Assembly (NCBI GenBank): GCA_029777225.1
Contig: JAKOSR010000122.1
Span: 1 to 25,173 of the forward strand
From: Chloroflexota bacterium
GTDB lineage: Bacteria; Chloroflexota; Anaerolineae; Anaerolineales; Anaerolineaceae
Direction of reading: 5' to 3'
Length of the DNA: 25,173 bases
How positions within the stretch are numbered: position 1 is the first letter of the stretch; each line of letters begins with the position of its first letter. Below the pieces are notes generated by a model that worked only from the letters and a program-made list of their open reading frames with translations, was not told the DNA's origin and searched no databases. Position numbers and translations under genes: made by a program. Shown piece after piece: positions 1 through 7,290 of the stretch.

Positions 1-1
1 C

Positions 2-973
2 ACCATCCAGGGCCGGCGCCCCGGCCTCCTGGGTAATCGCTACGGTCTCACGTTGCAGAGCTTTGAACCAGTCACCGGCGGTACCGCGGCCTCGGATTTT
101 CATATCATCGCTGAAGAAGGCCATTACTTCCTGAAGTGTTACGACAAATCACGGGATTCCACCCCGCTCTTCGCGCGCGATATCCCTGTCTACGTTCCGC
201 TCCTGCTCTGGCTAAACCAGGTCCCCGGCCTCTCGGGCTTCCTCCCGCAACCCATTCCCACCTGCACCGGGAAGCCTTTCTGCGAGGATAACCTGGCCCT
301 CTACCTTCTGTACGCCTACCTGCATGGCACAACACTCGGCAAGGCCACACCGAGCCGGATTCAGGTCGAATCTTTGGCCCACATCATCGCAACGCTTCAT
401 GGGTTGGACGTCAACACTCTGCCAGACCTACCCATCAGGCGTGAAAATTTCGAGCTGCCTTTCCTGGCCGAGCTAACAAGCATCGCGCAAGGTGCCGCCC
501 CGTTCGATCTCCCTGCGGACGTCCACGCGCTGATGCAGGCTTACGCGGAACTGATTTCCGTGAGCCTGCGTAAAGCTGAGGCGCTTCAACATCAATTGCG
601 CGCCGATCCCCTTCCCCTGGTCCTCTGCCACACCGACCTGCATGGCTGGAATATGATGGATTGCGATGGCCGCTTCATAGTGCTCGACTGGGAAGGCCTC
701 AGGCTCAGCCCCGCCGAAGCCGACCTGGTCTTTATGGTTGAGCCACCTTACCATCCGGACTTCATGCCCCCTTACCAGCAGGCGCGCCCCGGCTTCGCAC
801 TCGATGACCGCGCGCTTCGGTTCTTCCGAATTCGCCGGCAACTGGAAGATGTCTGGCTTTTCCTGCGTGAACTCAGCCTCGATACCCTTGCGCCAGACCA
901 CAGAGAACAGGTTTTTGCGTGGTTCCACAGCGGCCTGGAAACGCTCGGAAAGGAGCGCTTGTTCCTTGGATAA
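2..973 (+). CDS. APH-family phosphotransferase (5' partial)
   Basis: Aminoglycoside phosphotransferase / choline-kinase-fold enzyme, expected to transfer phosphate from ATP to a small hydroxylated substrate in the cytoplasm. The frame is open from base 2, so the start lies outside the window; a TTG at 53 is the first internal start-like codon but homologous-looking sequence precedes it. The catalytic (Brenner) motif HTDLHGWN is encoded at 629-652 and is followed by the Mg-binding segment IVLDWEG. An N-lobe strand with YFLKCY carries the likely ATP-binding lysine. The stop overlaps the start of the downstream methyltransferase by a few bases, which suggests an operon. The family includes spectinomycin and hygromycin kinases, but chromosomal members usually have unknown substrates, so resistance should not be assumed. 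Confidence 0.85.
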   Translation, partial: TIQGRRPGLLGNRYGLTLQSFEPVTGGTAASDFHIIAEEGHYFLKCYDKSRDSTPLFARDIPVYVPLLLWLNQVPGLSGFLPQPIPTCTGKPFCEDNLALYLLYAYLHGTTLGKATPSRIQVESLAHIIATLHGLDVNTLPDLPIRRENFELPFLAELTSIAQGAAPFDLPADVHALMQAYAELISVSLRKAEALQHQLRADPLPLVLCHTDLHGWNMMDCDGRFIVLDWEGLRLSPAEADLVFMVEPPYHPDFMPPYQQARPGFALDDRALRFFRIRRQLEDVWLFLRELSLDTLAPDHREQVFAWFHSGLETLGKERLFLG

Positions 974-1727
974 CACCGATAAATTTACAGGCAAAGCCAA
1001 AATCTACAAGACCGCGCGCCCGTCGTACGCGCAGGCCTTCATTGACTACCTCTCCCGTGACCGTCACCTTGGCCCGGGCAGTGTCGTAGCCGATATCGGT
1101 TCGGGCACGGGCATTCTCACCCGCCAGCTCCTGGATTTGGGCGCGCAGGTTTTCGCCGTTGAACCCAACGCTGAAATGCGGGCAATCGCGGAGGAGGATC
1201 TCGCGGCCTGGCCGGGTTTCATCTCCGTGGATGGCAACGCCTCCCAAACCAGCCTGCCGGATAAAAGCGTGGATATGGTCTTTGCCGCGCAAGCCTTCCA
1301 TTGGTTCGACCCGCAGGCCTTCAAACAGGAATGCCGCCGGATTCTCAGGCCGGATGGTGAAGTGTTCCTGGTTTGGAACCAACGCGAGCTTTCCAGCCCC
1401 GTCAACCGGGAGAATGAGGCCGTCTTCCGTGAATATTGCCCAAACTTCAAAGGTTACAGTGGTGGGAAGGCCGAAAGGCCGGATGACATTGCCGCCTTCT
1501 TTCCGGGAGGTTTTGAAACCCGGCGCTTCGGCCATCCCCTGCTATACGACCGCGAAGGTTTCCTCTCCCGCGCCTGTTCGGCCTCCTACGCGCTCACCGG
1601 GACCTCCCCGCGCTACCAGGACTTCATCGCCGCGCTCAACGCCCTTTTCAGCCGGCATGCCAAAAAAGGCATGCTGGTGCTGCCCAACCAGACCGAAGCC
1701 TTCATCGGACGCGTCAGCGCGTTATAG
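966..1727 (+). CDS. Class I SAM-dependent methyltransferase
   Basis: Small-molecule methyltransferase of the Methyltransf_11/25 type, 253 residues from a TTG start. That start is chosen because AAAGGAG (949-955) sits 10 bases upstream and because the encoded N-terminus, with FTGKAKIYKTARPSY, resembles the usual beginning of this family; an in-frame extension back to 738 would run through the APH gene and is rejected. Motif I VADIGSGTG lies at residues 41-49, the acidic ribose-binding segment AVEPNAEM near 62, and a FHWFD motif in the middle. The TTG start overlaps the APH stop by 8 bases, so translation is probably coupled. The substrate cannot be read from the sequence. Confidence 0.85.
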   Translation: MDNTDKFTGKAKIYKTARPSYAQAFIDYLSRDRHLGPGSVVADIGSGTGILTRQLLDLGAQVFAVEPNAEMRAIAEEDLAAWPGFISVDGNASQTSLPDKSVDMVFAAQAFHWFDPQAFKQECRRILRPDGEVFLVWNQRELSSPVNRENEAVFREYCPNFKGYSGGKAERPDDIAAFFPGGFETRRFGHPLLYDREGFLSRACSASYALTGTSPRYQDFIAALNALFSRHAKKGMLVLPNQTEAFIGRVSAL

Positions 1728-1734
1728 GAGCACA

Positions 1735-2172
1735 ATGAGCCAAATCAGACCAGCAACGATCGCGGACTCTGGCGCCATTGCCAGGTTGAACCGCGAAGAC
1801 CTTGGGTACGATTACCCCGAGACCCTCGCTAAAGCTAAGCTTGCCCGGATCCTCCAGGATCCGGCCTTCAGGGTGTGGGTGGCGGAACTGGATGGCCAGG
1901 TGGTCGGTTACGTCCAGGCTGAGGATTATGACGCCCTTTATGAACCCCACATGAAAAACATCCTTGGCATCGCGGTCAGGCACGCCTTCCACGGGCAGGG
2001 CATTGGCCGTGCTTTGCTCAACCAGGTTGAGGAGTGGGCACGTACCACAGACGCCGCAGCGGTCCGGCTCGTCTCGCGGGATACCCGCACCGAGGCGCAC
2101 GCGTTTTACCGGCATTGCGGCTACACGGCCGAGAAAACCCAGCTCAATTTTAAGAAACACTTGAAAAGCTAA
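1735..2172 (+). CDS. GNAT family N-acetyltransferase
   Basis: GCN5-related acetyltransferase of 145 residues, transferring acetyl from acetyl-CoA to an amine. The beta-4/pyrophosphate-binding loop is visible as IAVRHAFHGQGIGRALL (the Q/R-x-x-G-x-G/A signature HGQGIGRA), and the C-terminal AHAFYRHCGYTAEKTQLNF is the standard motif B end. The ATG has AGGAG at 1726-1730 that overlaps the TAG stop of the methyltransferase, only 7 bases upstream of the start, so the two are almost certainly one transcript. Substrate unknown; small-molecule amine or aminoglycoside acetylation are both possible. A larger overlapping reading frame beginning at 1159 belongs to the methyltransferase's shadow. Confidence 0.88.
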   Translation: MSQIRPATIADSGAIARLNREDLGYDYPETLAKAKLARILQDPAFRVWVAELDGQVVGYVQAEDYDALYEPHMKNILGIAVRHAFHGQGIGRALLNQVEEWARTTDAAAVRLVSRDTRTEAHAFYRHCGYTAEKTQLNFKKHLKS

Positions 2173-2200
2173 GCGCATCCACCCGGGCACAGCTGCCAGG

Positions 2201-2650
2201 TCAGGCCTTTTTCCGGGAGGCCTGGAAGGCCGCGATGAATTCGGTAGGGGATATCGCCGCGATTAATTCGCCAATTTTCTGTAATGGTAAATCCCCTGGT
2301 TGCCTAAAACGCAGGCAAGACTTCCCAACGTCGGGCCTCAACCCCGCCTCGCGGTACGCGTCCATCAGCGCCTGGTAGTCCCCCTCACGCAGGTAAATTC
2401 CCATCAGGTAAAGCGAGTTCTTATTCTTTTGGGCCGCCAACCCCACGTAATTGAGCGGCTGTCCATTGTACGTGCCTGGAAATACAGCAAGGGGAATCTC
2501 GTAGCTCAGCATCCCCCACCGCATTGTTTCCACGTACCCCTCGGGTAGGTTTTGCAGGACCAGCTGGCGCACCTGCCGGATGCTCTCCTGCCTGTCCGCT
2601 GGCAGGGATTCCAGGTAGGCCTCGGGTGTTTCGGCAGTGCTGGAGGCCAA
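2201..2650 (-). CDS. DUF1801 (YdhG-like) domain protein
   Basis: Protein of 149 residues with the DUF1801/YdhG-like fold (iron-chaperone frataxin-like superfamily): N-terminal helix ETPEAYLESLPADRQ, then TMRWGMLSYEIP and the NKNSLYLMGIY strand typical of the family. Molecular role in bacteria is not established. The start is a TTG at 2650, placed 1 base past the stop of the upstream gene (2652-2654), with GGAAGGAAG just ahead of it inside the preceding coding region; translational coupling is likely. An ATG-led alternative is not available in this region. Convergent with the GNAT gene, with only 28 bases between stops. Confidence 0.75.
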   Translation of the reverse strand: MASSTAETPEAYLESLPADRQESIRQVRQLVLQNLPEGYVETMRWGMLSYEIPLAVFPGTYNGQPLNYVGLAAQKNKNSLYLMGIYLREGDYQALMDAYREAGLRPDVGKSCLRFRQPGDLPLQKIGELIAAISPTEFIAAFQASRKKA

Positions 2651-2651
2651 C

Positions 2652-2930
2652 TTAAGCTTCCTTCCCTTTTTTACCCTTCAGGATTTCCTCCTGCACACTG
2701 GTGAGGGAGTCGATGAGTGCCCTGGCTTCCGCCTTCACCTCCACAGGCGTGCTCGGTGAAAACTGGATGAGCTTGACCAGCTCAAAGGCTTGCTTCAGCG
2801 TGTCTTTCACCTGCGCGACGTAGCTGAAATACTCCCAACCCGCGTTTTCCGGTGCCGGGATTTCCCGCGCTTTCACAATTAACTGGTTGGCTTTGGCAAT
2901 GCGTTCCACTGCGGTGATGAGTTTGGCCAT
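2652..2930 (-). CDS. Small hypothetical alpha-helical protein
   Basis: Protein of 92 residues that I do not recognise. It is rich in Ala, Lys, Glu and Val, lacks Cys, has no signal peptide or membrane segment, and looks entirely helical with a charged tail GKKGKEA. A GTG at 2963 would extend it by 11 residues, but TATAAT (minus strand, 2942-2937) lies between the two candidates, so the ATG at 2930 is preferred. With that -10 the transcript would begin almost at the ATG, making a leaderless message. It is directly followed by the DUF1801-like gene, and the two form a two-gene unit divergent from the T-box/trpB transcription unit. Confidence 0.6.
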   Translation of the reverse strand: MAKLITAVERIAKANQLIVKAREIPAPENAGWEYFSYVAQVKDTLKQAFELVKLIQFSPSTPVEVKAEARALIDSLTSVQEEILKGKKGKEA

Positions 2931-2936
2931 GCCAAA

Positions 2937-2942
2937 ATTATA
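2937..2942 (-). promoter_or_regulatory. -10 box for the 2930-2201 gene pair
   Basis: TATAAT on the minus strand, 6 bases before the ATG at 2930. No good -35 is visible 16-18 bases upstream. Predicted transcription start coincides with the start codon, giving a leaderless mRNA. Confidence 0.5.
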
Positions 2943-3004
2943 GCCTGTTTTTTGCCCGTCCACCGCGGCTGACGCTTGCTTATGCCAGGCTTTTGCGAAA
3001 ATCC

Positions 3005-3032
3005 TTGACAGTTCGCCTGTTCCGTCTATAAT
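3005..3032 (+). promoter_or_regulatory. Sigma-70 type promoter of the T-box/trpB unit
   Basis: Perfect TTGACA (3005-3010), 16-base spacer, perfect TATAAT (3027-3032). The predicted start is near 3039, giving a leader of about 560 bases before trpB. This strong promoter fits a gene controlled afterwards by attenuation. Confidence 0.85.
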
Positions 3033-3038
3033 TTCAAT

Positions 3039-3358
3039 AATTCATCGATAAATACGTTGAAGAGGACTAGTATGCGCCGCACCGGTGGTACAGAGAGCAG
3101 GATGAGATGAGAACCTGCCCACACAGCCGCGCTGAATGGACCTCTGAGTTGCCAGGCGAACCTCAAAAGCAGTAGCTTGTGCCGGAGATGCCACCGTTAT
3201 CAGGGTAAAGGGTATCGCGAATTTCGCCGTACCCGCGAGAGTGAGGCTGGCTTTCCGTAGTGTTCATCACCGGAAAGTTTTTTTATCAAATCAGCCTAAG
3301 TTGGGTGGCACCGCGGATTTCACACATCCGTCCCAGGGAGGGACGGATGTGTTTTTTT
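3039..3358 (+). promoter_or_regulatory. T-box riboswitch leader, tRNA-Trp specific
   Basis: T-box transcription attenuator that senses uncharged tRNA. The invariant T-box sequence GGGTGGCACCGCGG lies at 3303-3316 and is followed directly by an intrinsic terminator. Stem I starts with AGAGAG near 3092; CAGAG (3091-3095) pairs with CTCTG (3142-3146), and the distal hairpin GCAGG/CCTGC (3097-3101 with 3114-3118) encloses the usual GATGAGATGAGAA-type loop. In the specifier loop GAATGGACC (3134-3142) the codon is UGG at 3137-3139, so the effector is tRNA-Trp. This matches the downstream trpB. Low charged tRNA-Trp would stabilise the antiterminator and let transcription continue. Boundaries are approximate; the specifier call rests on alignment of the motif by eye. 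Confidence 0.88.
3322..3358 (+). terminator. T-box attenuator terminator
   Basis: Thirteen-pair stem, 3322-3334 with 3340-3352, around the loop AGGGA, followed by a run of T to 3358. It is the off-state structure of the T-box; tRNA-Trp binding to the upstream T-box bulge should prevent it. Confidence 0.92.
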
Positions 3359-3376
3359 AACCTGATGCTGGAGTAA

Positions 3377-3586
3377 ATGGAGAACATGCGCGGTATTGGC
3401 AGAAAACAATCTTTTGGCAGCACACCCAACCGGCACCTTTCATCTGCTGGTAGCCTTACCCTGCAGCCACGCACCTTTCCCGCTTCCACGTCATCCCCAC
3501 GGGAGGCACTTCCGACTCCACGAGAACAATTGGAAATTACCCCGCGGCATGCGCGCGAGGAAACGTCATTAACATTTCACGAGTGA
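3377..3586 (+). CDS. Possible small ORF between T-box and trpB
   Basis: A 69-codon frame fills most of the 240-base spacer between the attenuator and trpB. It starts with ATG after CTGGAG (about 5 bases upstream) and its TGA at 3584-3586 overlaps the trpB Shine-Dalgarno AAGGAG, a layout compatible with translational coupling. The product would be basic and rich in Ser, Thr, Pro and Arg with no Trp, Cys or membrane segment, and I recognise no family. It may equally be a chance frame in a non-coding leader. Confidence 0.22.
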   Translation: MENMRGIGRKQSFGSTPNRHLSSAGSLTLQPRTFPASTSSPREALPTPREQLEITPRHAREETSLTFHE

Positions 3587-3599
3587 AGGAGAAACCATC

Positions 3600-4976
3600 A
3601 TGTCTGACCCTACCAAAATCCGTTTTGAACTTTCTGAAAACGATATTCCCCACCAGTGGTACAACATCAACGCCGATAACCCCGTCCCGCCAGCCCCGGT
3701 TTTTGACCCAGCCACCAAGCAACCAATCAGCGTGGACACCCTGCTGCAGCTCTTCCCCATGCCCCTGATTGAGCAGGAAGCCACCACGGAGCGCTACGTC
3801 CCAATTCCGGATAAAGTGCGCGACGCCTACAAGCTCTACCGTCCCACCCCGCTCATCCGCGCTGCGCGCCTGGAAAAGGAGCTCGGCACCCCCGCCCATA
3901 TTTACTTCAAATACGAAGGCGCCTCTCCAGCCGGCAGCCACAAGTTGAATTCGGCCATCCCCCAGGCCTACTTCAACCGGATTAGCGGCACCAAGGCCCT
4001 CACCACCGAAACAGGTGCCGGCCAGTGGGGTTCGGCGCTGGCCATGGCCGGCCAGATGTTCGACATTAGCGTGGAAGTGTACATGGTCAATTCCTCGTAC
4101 CTGGCCAAGCCTTACCGCCGCATCATCATGCAAACCTATGGCGCGCAAATCTTCCCAAGCCCTTCGGCCCATACGAAAATTGGCCAGTCCTACCTGGAAA
4201 AAGACCCGAACCATCCTGGTTCGCTGGGGATTGCCATCTCCGAGGCCGTTGAAGTCGCCGCTGAATCGGGTGGTCAGAAAAAATACGGGCTTGGCTCGGT
4301 TCTCAACCATGTCCTGCTGCACCAAACTGTGATTGGCGAAGAAGCCATCAAGCAAATGGACCTCGCGGGCGAATACCCGGATGTGGTTATCGGTTGCGTG
4401 GGTGGCGGTTCCAACTTCTCCGGCATCGCGTTTCCCTTCCTGCGCCACAATTTGAAGGACGGAAAGCACACCCGCTTCCTGGCCGTGGAACCCACCTCCA
4501 CGCCGTCCCTCACCCGAGGTGTTTATGGCTTCGATTACGGAGACAGCGCTGGGATTGTCCCCATCCTGAAGATGTACACCCTCGGCAGCGATTTCGTTCC
4601 CGACCCCATCCATGCTGGCGGGCTCCGTTACCACGGCATGTCCCCCATCGTGAGCAGCCTTTATAACCAGGGCCTGATTGAAGCCGTCGCGGTCGGTCAG
4701 CGCGATGTCTTCTCCGCTGCGATTCAATTCGCCCGGGCTGAAGGCATCCTGCCCGCACCGGAATCCTCCCATGCCATCCGGGCCGCCATCAACGAGGCCA
4801 TTGACGCCCGGGAAAAAGGCGAGAAAAGGGTCATCCTGTTCAATCTCTCCGGTCATGGGTTCCTGGACCTCTCTGCGTACGATCAGTACCTGCACAATGG
4901 TATGATTGATGGCAGCGTTTCCAATGGTCAGCTCAGTTCTCTTGCCGAGAGACTGCCCCAGGTAAGCCTGCCTTGA
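3600..4976 (+). CDS. trpB: Tryptophan synthase beta chain, TrpB2 type
   Basis: PLP enzyme of 458 residues that condenses indole with L-serine to L-tryptophan. It belongs to the TrpB2 branch, longer than the ~400-residue TrpB1, with the N-terminal extension typical of that branch. Visible features: PLP-binding Lys115 in AGSHKLNSA, catalytic Glu137 in TTETGAGQWG (Trp where TrpB1 has His), the phosphate loop GGGSN at 268-272, and PESSHAIRA near the C-terminus. ATG start with AAGGAG 8 bases upstream. No trpA or other trp gene is adjacent, so it may work in indole salvage or with a TrpA encoded elsewhere. Expression is controlled by the Trp T-box upstream. A weak stem (4979-4985 with 5014-5020) follows the stop. 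Confidence 0.95.
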   Translation: MSDPTKIRFELSENDIPHQWYNINADNPVPPAPVFDPATKQPISVDTLLQLFPMPLIEQEATTERYVPIPDKVRDAYKLYRPTPLIRAARLEKELGTPAHIYFKYEGASPAGSHKLNSAIPQAYFNRISGTKALTTETGAGQWGSALAMAGQMFDISVEVYMVNSSYLAKPYRRIIMQTYGAQIFPSPSAHTKIGQSYLEKDPNHPGSLGIAISEAVEVAAESGGQKKYGLGSVLNHVLLHQTVIGEEAIKQMDLAGEYPDVVIGCVGGGSNFSGIAFPFLRHNLKDGKHTRFLAVEPTSTPSLTRGVYGFDYGDSAGIVPILKMYTLGSDFVPDPIHAGGLRYHGMSPIVSSLYNQGLIEAVAVGQRDVFSAAIQFARAEGILPAPESSHAIRAAINEAIDAREKGEKRVILFNLSGHGFLDLSAYDQYLHNGMIDGSVSNGQLSSLAERLPQVSLP

Positions 4977-5061
4977 TGGCGATTCGTGGGAAAAATGACC
5001 TGTTGAGAACACAGAATCGCGATTTTGTACGGAATTTGGCCGCAATTTCGCTTGATTCCGC

Positions 5062-5092
5062 TTGACAGGATTGGCGATTCTTGTGATATACT
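5062..5092 (+). promoter_or_regulatory. Promoter of rplS
   Basis: TTGACA at 5062-5067 and an extended -10 TGATATACT ending at 5092 (TATACT 5087-5092). The 19-base spacing is long, but the extended -10 compensates. The leader to the rplS ATG is about 55 bases and shows no recognised ribosomal-protein operator. Confidence 0.65.
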
Positions 5093-5153
5093 ACAGCTTC
5101 GCGCCGATATGGCATGGACGCGTGAGATTGTAAGTGAGTAAAGGAAAGTCAAC

Positions 5154-5504
5154 ATGAACCATACTGATTTATTGAAGTCTGTCGAAGCTGAAGCTAACGC
5201 AAACATCCCGGACATTTTCCCCGGCGATTCTGTCAGCGTGCACTACAAGATTAAAGAAGGTGACCGCGAACGTATCCAGGAATTTAAGGGCGTCGTCCTG
5301 TATATCCGTGGAAAAGGCAATGATGCCAGTTTTACCGTCCGCCGCGTTGCCAGCAATGGTATCGGTGTGGAACGCACTTTCCTGACCAGGTCCCCACGGA
5401 TTGCCAAAGTGGTCGTCGAACGCCACAACAAGGTCCGCCGCGCCCGCCTGTACTTCCTGCGTGAACGCACTGGCAAGAGCGCCCGCCTCAAGCAGCGTTT
5501 TTAG
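5154..5504 (+). CDS. rplS: 50S ribosomal protein L19
   Basis: Structural protein of the large ribosomal subunit, at the 30S-50S interface. At 116 residues it has the usual family length, with the characteristic FPGDSVSVHYKIKEGDRERIQ, EFKGVVLYIRGKG, and VRRARLYFLRERTGKSARLK segments. ATG start with AAAGGA about 7 bases upstream. It has its own promoter and is followed by a strong hairpin, so it appears monocistronic here, not joined to trmD/rpsP as in many bacteria. Confidence 0.97.
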   Translation: MNHTDLLKSVEAEANANIPDIFPGDSVSVHYKIKEGDRERIQEFKGVVLYIRGKGNDASFTVRRVASNGIGVERTFLTRSPRIAKVVVERHNKVRRARLYFLRERTGKSARLKQRF

Positions 5505-5541
5505 TCCAACTCTTCGAGGGACCAAACCCTCAGATGACCAG

Positions 5542-5598
5542 GAGCCTTTTTCGGGTTGCTTTTTGAAGCGATACGAAAAAGGCTCTTCATTTTCTTAT
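5542..5598 (+). terminator. Intrinsic terminator after rplS
   Basis: Twelve-base arms GAGCCTTTTTCG (5542-5553) and CGAAAAAGGCTC (5574-5585), loop of 20 bases, followed by the T-rich TTCATTTTCTT. It ends the rplS transcript just before the C26 hydrolase gene. Confidence 0.75.
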
Positions 5599-5617
5599 CC
5601 ATGGAGCGCGTAAAACC

Positions 5618-6343
5618 GTGACAAAACCCCACCACAAACCCCTGATTGCCCTGCCAACTGGTCTAAACACCAGTGCCGTCTCCGGTTACGAGATGAAACA
5701 AGCCTACGTTTCGGCGGTAATGGCCGCCGGGGGTGAGCCCGTCCTCCTGCCAACCGCCATCCCGGCCGAAGACCTTCCTCACCTGGTCAGCCTCTTCGAT
5801 GGTTTTCTTTTTTCCGGTGGGGCTGATGTGGACCCGGCCTTGTACGGGGGCAGCATGCAGCCAGGCATTTATGGGATTAACCCCGAGCGGGATGGCTTTG
5901 AACTGGCGCTCATCCCATTGGTGCTTTCTGCCCACAGACCCCTGCTGACCATCTGTCGGGGAACCCAGGTCCTAAATGTGGCCTTGGGAGGCTCACTCTA
6001 CGGGGATATCGCCACGCAACTGCCAGGCGCGCTGAAACACGACTGGTTCCCCAGCTTCCCGCGGGATTACCTTGCGCATGATGTGCGCGTGGAAAGCGAC
6101 ACCCAACTGGCGGCCATTCTGAAAGAACAAAACCTCAAGACAAACAGCTTACATCATCAATCCATCCATGTGCCAGGGCGGGGCGTCCACGTCACCGCGT
6201 GGGCCGAAGATGGCGTGATTGAGGGTGTTGATGTTGAAGGGCAGGCTTTTGCCATCGGTGTGCAGTGGCACCCTGAATGGTTGCAGACTCTCGCGCCCAT
6301 GCGCCGCTTGTTTGGCGCGTTTGTCGAGGCCTGCGCAAGTTAA
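5618..6343 (+). CDS. Gamma-glutamyl-GABA hydrolase family (peptidase C26)
   Basis: Class I glutamine-amidotransferase-like hydrolase of 241 residues, related to PuuD, which cleaves gamma-glutamyl amides. Catalytic Cys113 sits in the nucleophile elbow TICRGTQVLN and the His218/Glu220 pair in QWHPEW; the N-terminal LFDGFLFSGGADVDP is also diagnostic. The start is GTG, because the ATG at 5601 runs into a TGA after six codons; GGAG at 5603-5606 serves as ribosome site. No polyamine genes are nearby, so the physiological amide is uncertain. It follows the rplS terminator, with no clear promoter of its own seen. Confidence 0.9.
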   Translation: MTKPHHKPLIALPTGLNTSAVSGYEMKQAYVSAVMAAGGEPVLLPTAIPAEDLPHLVSLFDGFLFSGGADVDPALYGGSMQPGIYGINPERDGFELALIPLVLSAHRPLLTICRGTQVLNVALGGSLYGDIATQLPGALKHDWFPSFPRDYLAHDVRVESDTQLAAILKEQNLKTNSLHHQSIHVPGRGVHVTAWAEDGVIEGVDVEGQAFAIGVQWHPEWLQTLAPMRRLFGAFVEACAS

Positions 6344-6395
6344 AGACCTGTAATTCTTTATGTGGAGTTCAGCCCGCCTTCCTTCCGGGGCGTGC

Positions 6396-6401
6396 TAAAA
6401 T
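6396..6401 (+). promoter_or_regulatory. Possible -10 box of murI
   Basis: TAAAAT 6 bases before the murI ATG. No good -35 is visible. If used, the message would be leaderless, which fits the absence of a Shine-Dalgarno sequence. Confidence 0.35.
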
Positions 6402-6407
6402 CAAACC

Positions 6408-7241
6408 ATGAGCGCGTCAGATTCGTTATCCAATCCAATTGGTGTATACGACTCCGGCATCGGGGGGCTTTCGGTTTTGCGCGCCTTGCAGGACCTGTTA
6501 CCGGGTGAGGACTGGGTTTACTTTGGCGACCAGGCCAGGGTGCCTTACGGCAACCGCTCCCTGGAGGAGATAAGGCAGCTTGCGGACGGGGTAACACAGT
6601 TTTTCCTAAACCGTAAAGTCAAAGCGATGGTGATAGCGTGCAATACCGCTTCCGCCGCAGCCTTGAAGTACCTACGCGGCCGGTACCCGGAACTACCGAT
6701 TATCGGCATGGAACCCGCCGTAAAACCAGCCGCCGAGCAGACCCGCTCAGGTCATGTGGGTGTATTGGCTACCCCTTCCACCTTCCAGGGGGATTTATAC
6801 GCTTCCGTAGTGGAACGGTTCGCCCAGGATGTGGCGATTCATCAGGCCACCTGCCCTGGGCTTGTGGCCCAAATTGAAAATGGCCACCTGAAAACACCCA
6901 AGACCCTGCGCATCCTGAGAGAAGCGATTGAACCCATGCTTGCGGAAGGAGTGGATACGTTGGTGATGGGCTGCACGCATTTCCCATTTGTCATCCCAGC
7001 AATCACCCAAATCAGTGCTGGCCGGGCCAGGGTGATAGACCCCGCGCCCGCGATTGCCAGGCAGGTTCGGCGCGTGCTTGAAAAGAACGACCAGCTCTCG
7101 CCGAGGACTTCAGCCGGGCAAACCACCTATTTCACCAGTGGAGATGCGTTGCGCATGCAACGGCAAATTCAACAATTGCTCGGCATCCAAACCCCCGCGC
7201 GCGCCCTGCGCTGGCACGCTGAGGCTCTCGAGGTGGAATAA
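6408..7241 (+). CDS. murI: Glutamate racemase
   Basis: Converts L- to D-glutamate for peptidoglycan precursors in the cytoplasm; cofactor-independent two-base racemase. 277 residues, family-typical. The N-terminal YDSGIGGLSV (14-23), first catalytic cysteine Cys78 in ACNTASAA, and the second, Cys189, in MGCTHFPF are all present, as is the YFGDQARVPYG segment. The ATG has no Shine-Dalgarno within range; a -10-like TAAAAT ends 6 bases upstream, suggesting leaderless translation. Located between the C26 hydrolase and a nitroreductase with no evident functional tie. Presence of murI indicates a peptidoglycan-making cell or a need for D-Glu. Confidence 0.95.
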   Translation: MSASDSLSNPIGVYDSGIGGLSVLRALQDLLPGEDWVYFGDQARVPYGNRSLEEIRQLADGVTQFFLNRKVKAMVIACNTASAAALKYLRGRYPELPIIGMEPAVKPAAEQTRSGHVGVLATPSTFQGDLYASVVERFAQDVAIHQATCPGLVAQIENGHLKTPKTLRILREAIEPMLAEGVDTLVMGCTHFPFVIPAITQISAGRARVIDPAPAIARQVRRVLEKNDQLSPRTSAGQTTYFTSGDALRMQRQIQQLLGIQTPARALRWHAEALEVE

Positions 7242-7251
7242 GGTTTTCCCC

Positions 7252-7260
7252 TGTTATACT
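7252..7260 (+). promoter_or_regulatory. Extended -10 promoter of nitroreductase
   Basis: TGTTATACT (TGn plus TATACT at 7255-7260) lies just after the murI stop. No strong -35. Leader to the ATG is about 25 bases. Confidence 0.5.
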
Positions 7261-7290
7261 CTTCCCATCGGAAACCAAAGGACGTAAAAG

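Noticed and set aside
473..1535. Long minus-strand frames opposite the APH and methyltransferase genes
   Set aside because: They are antisense shadows of GC-rich genes; no family sequence or ribosome site, while the + strand genes have clear motifs.
2202..2224. Inverted repeat CAGGCCT/AGGCCTG between convergent genes
   Set aside because: Seven-base arms inside the DUF1801-like coding end with no T run on either strand; not enough for a terminator call.
4979..5020. GCGATTC/GAATCGC stem after trpB
   Set aside because: Loop of 28 bases and a poor T run; could be a weak terminator but not listed as one.
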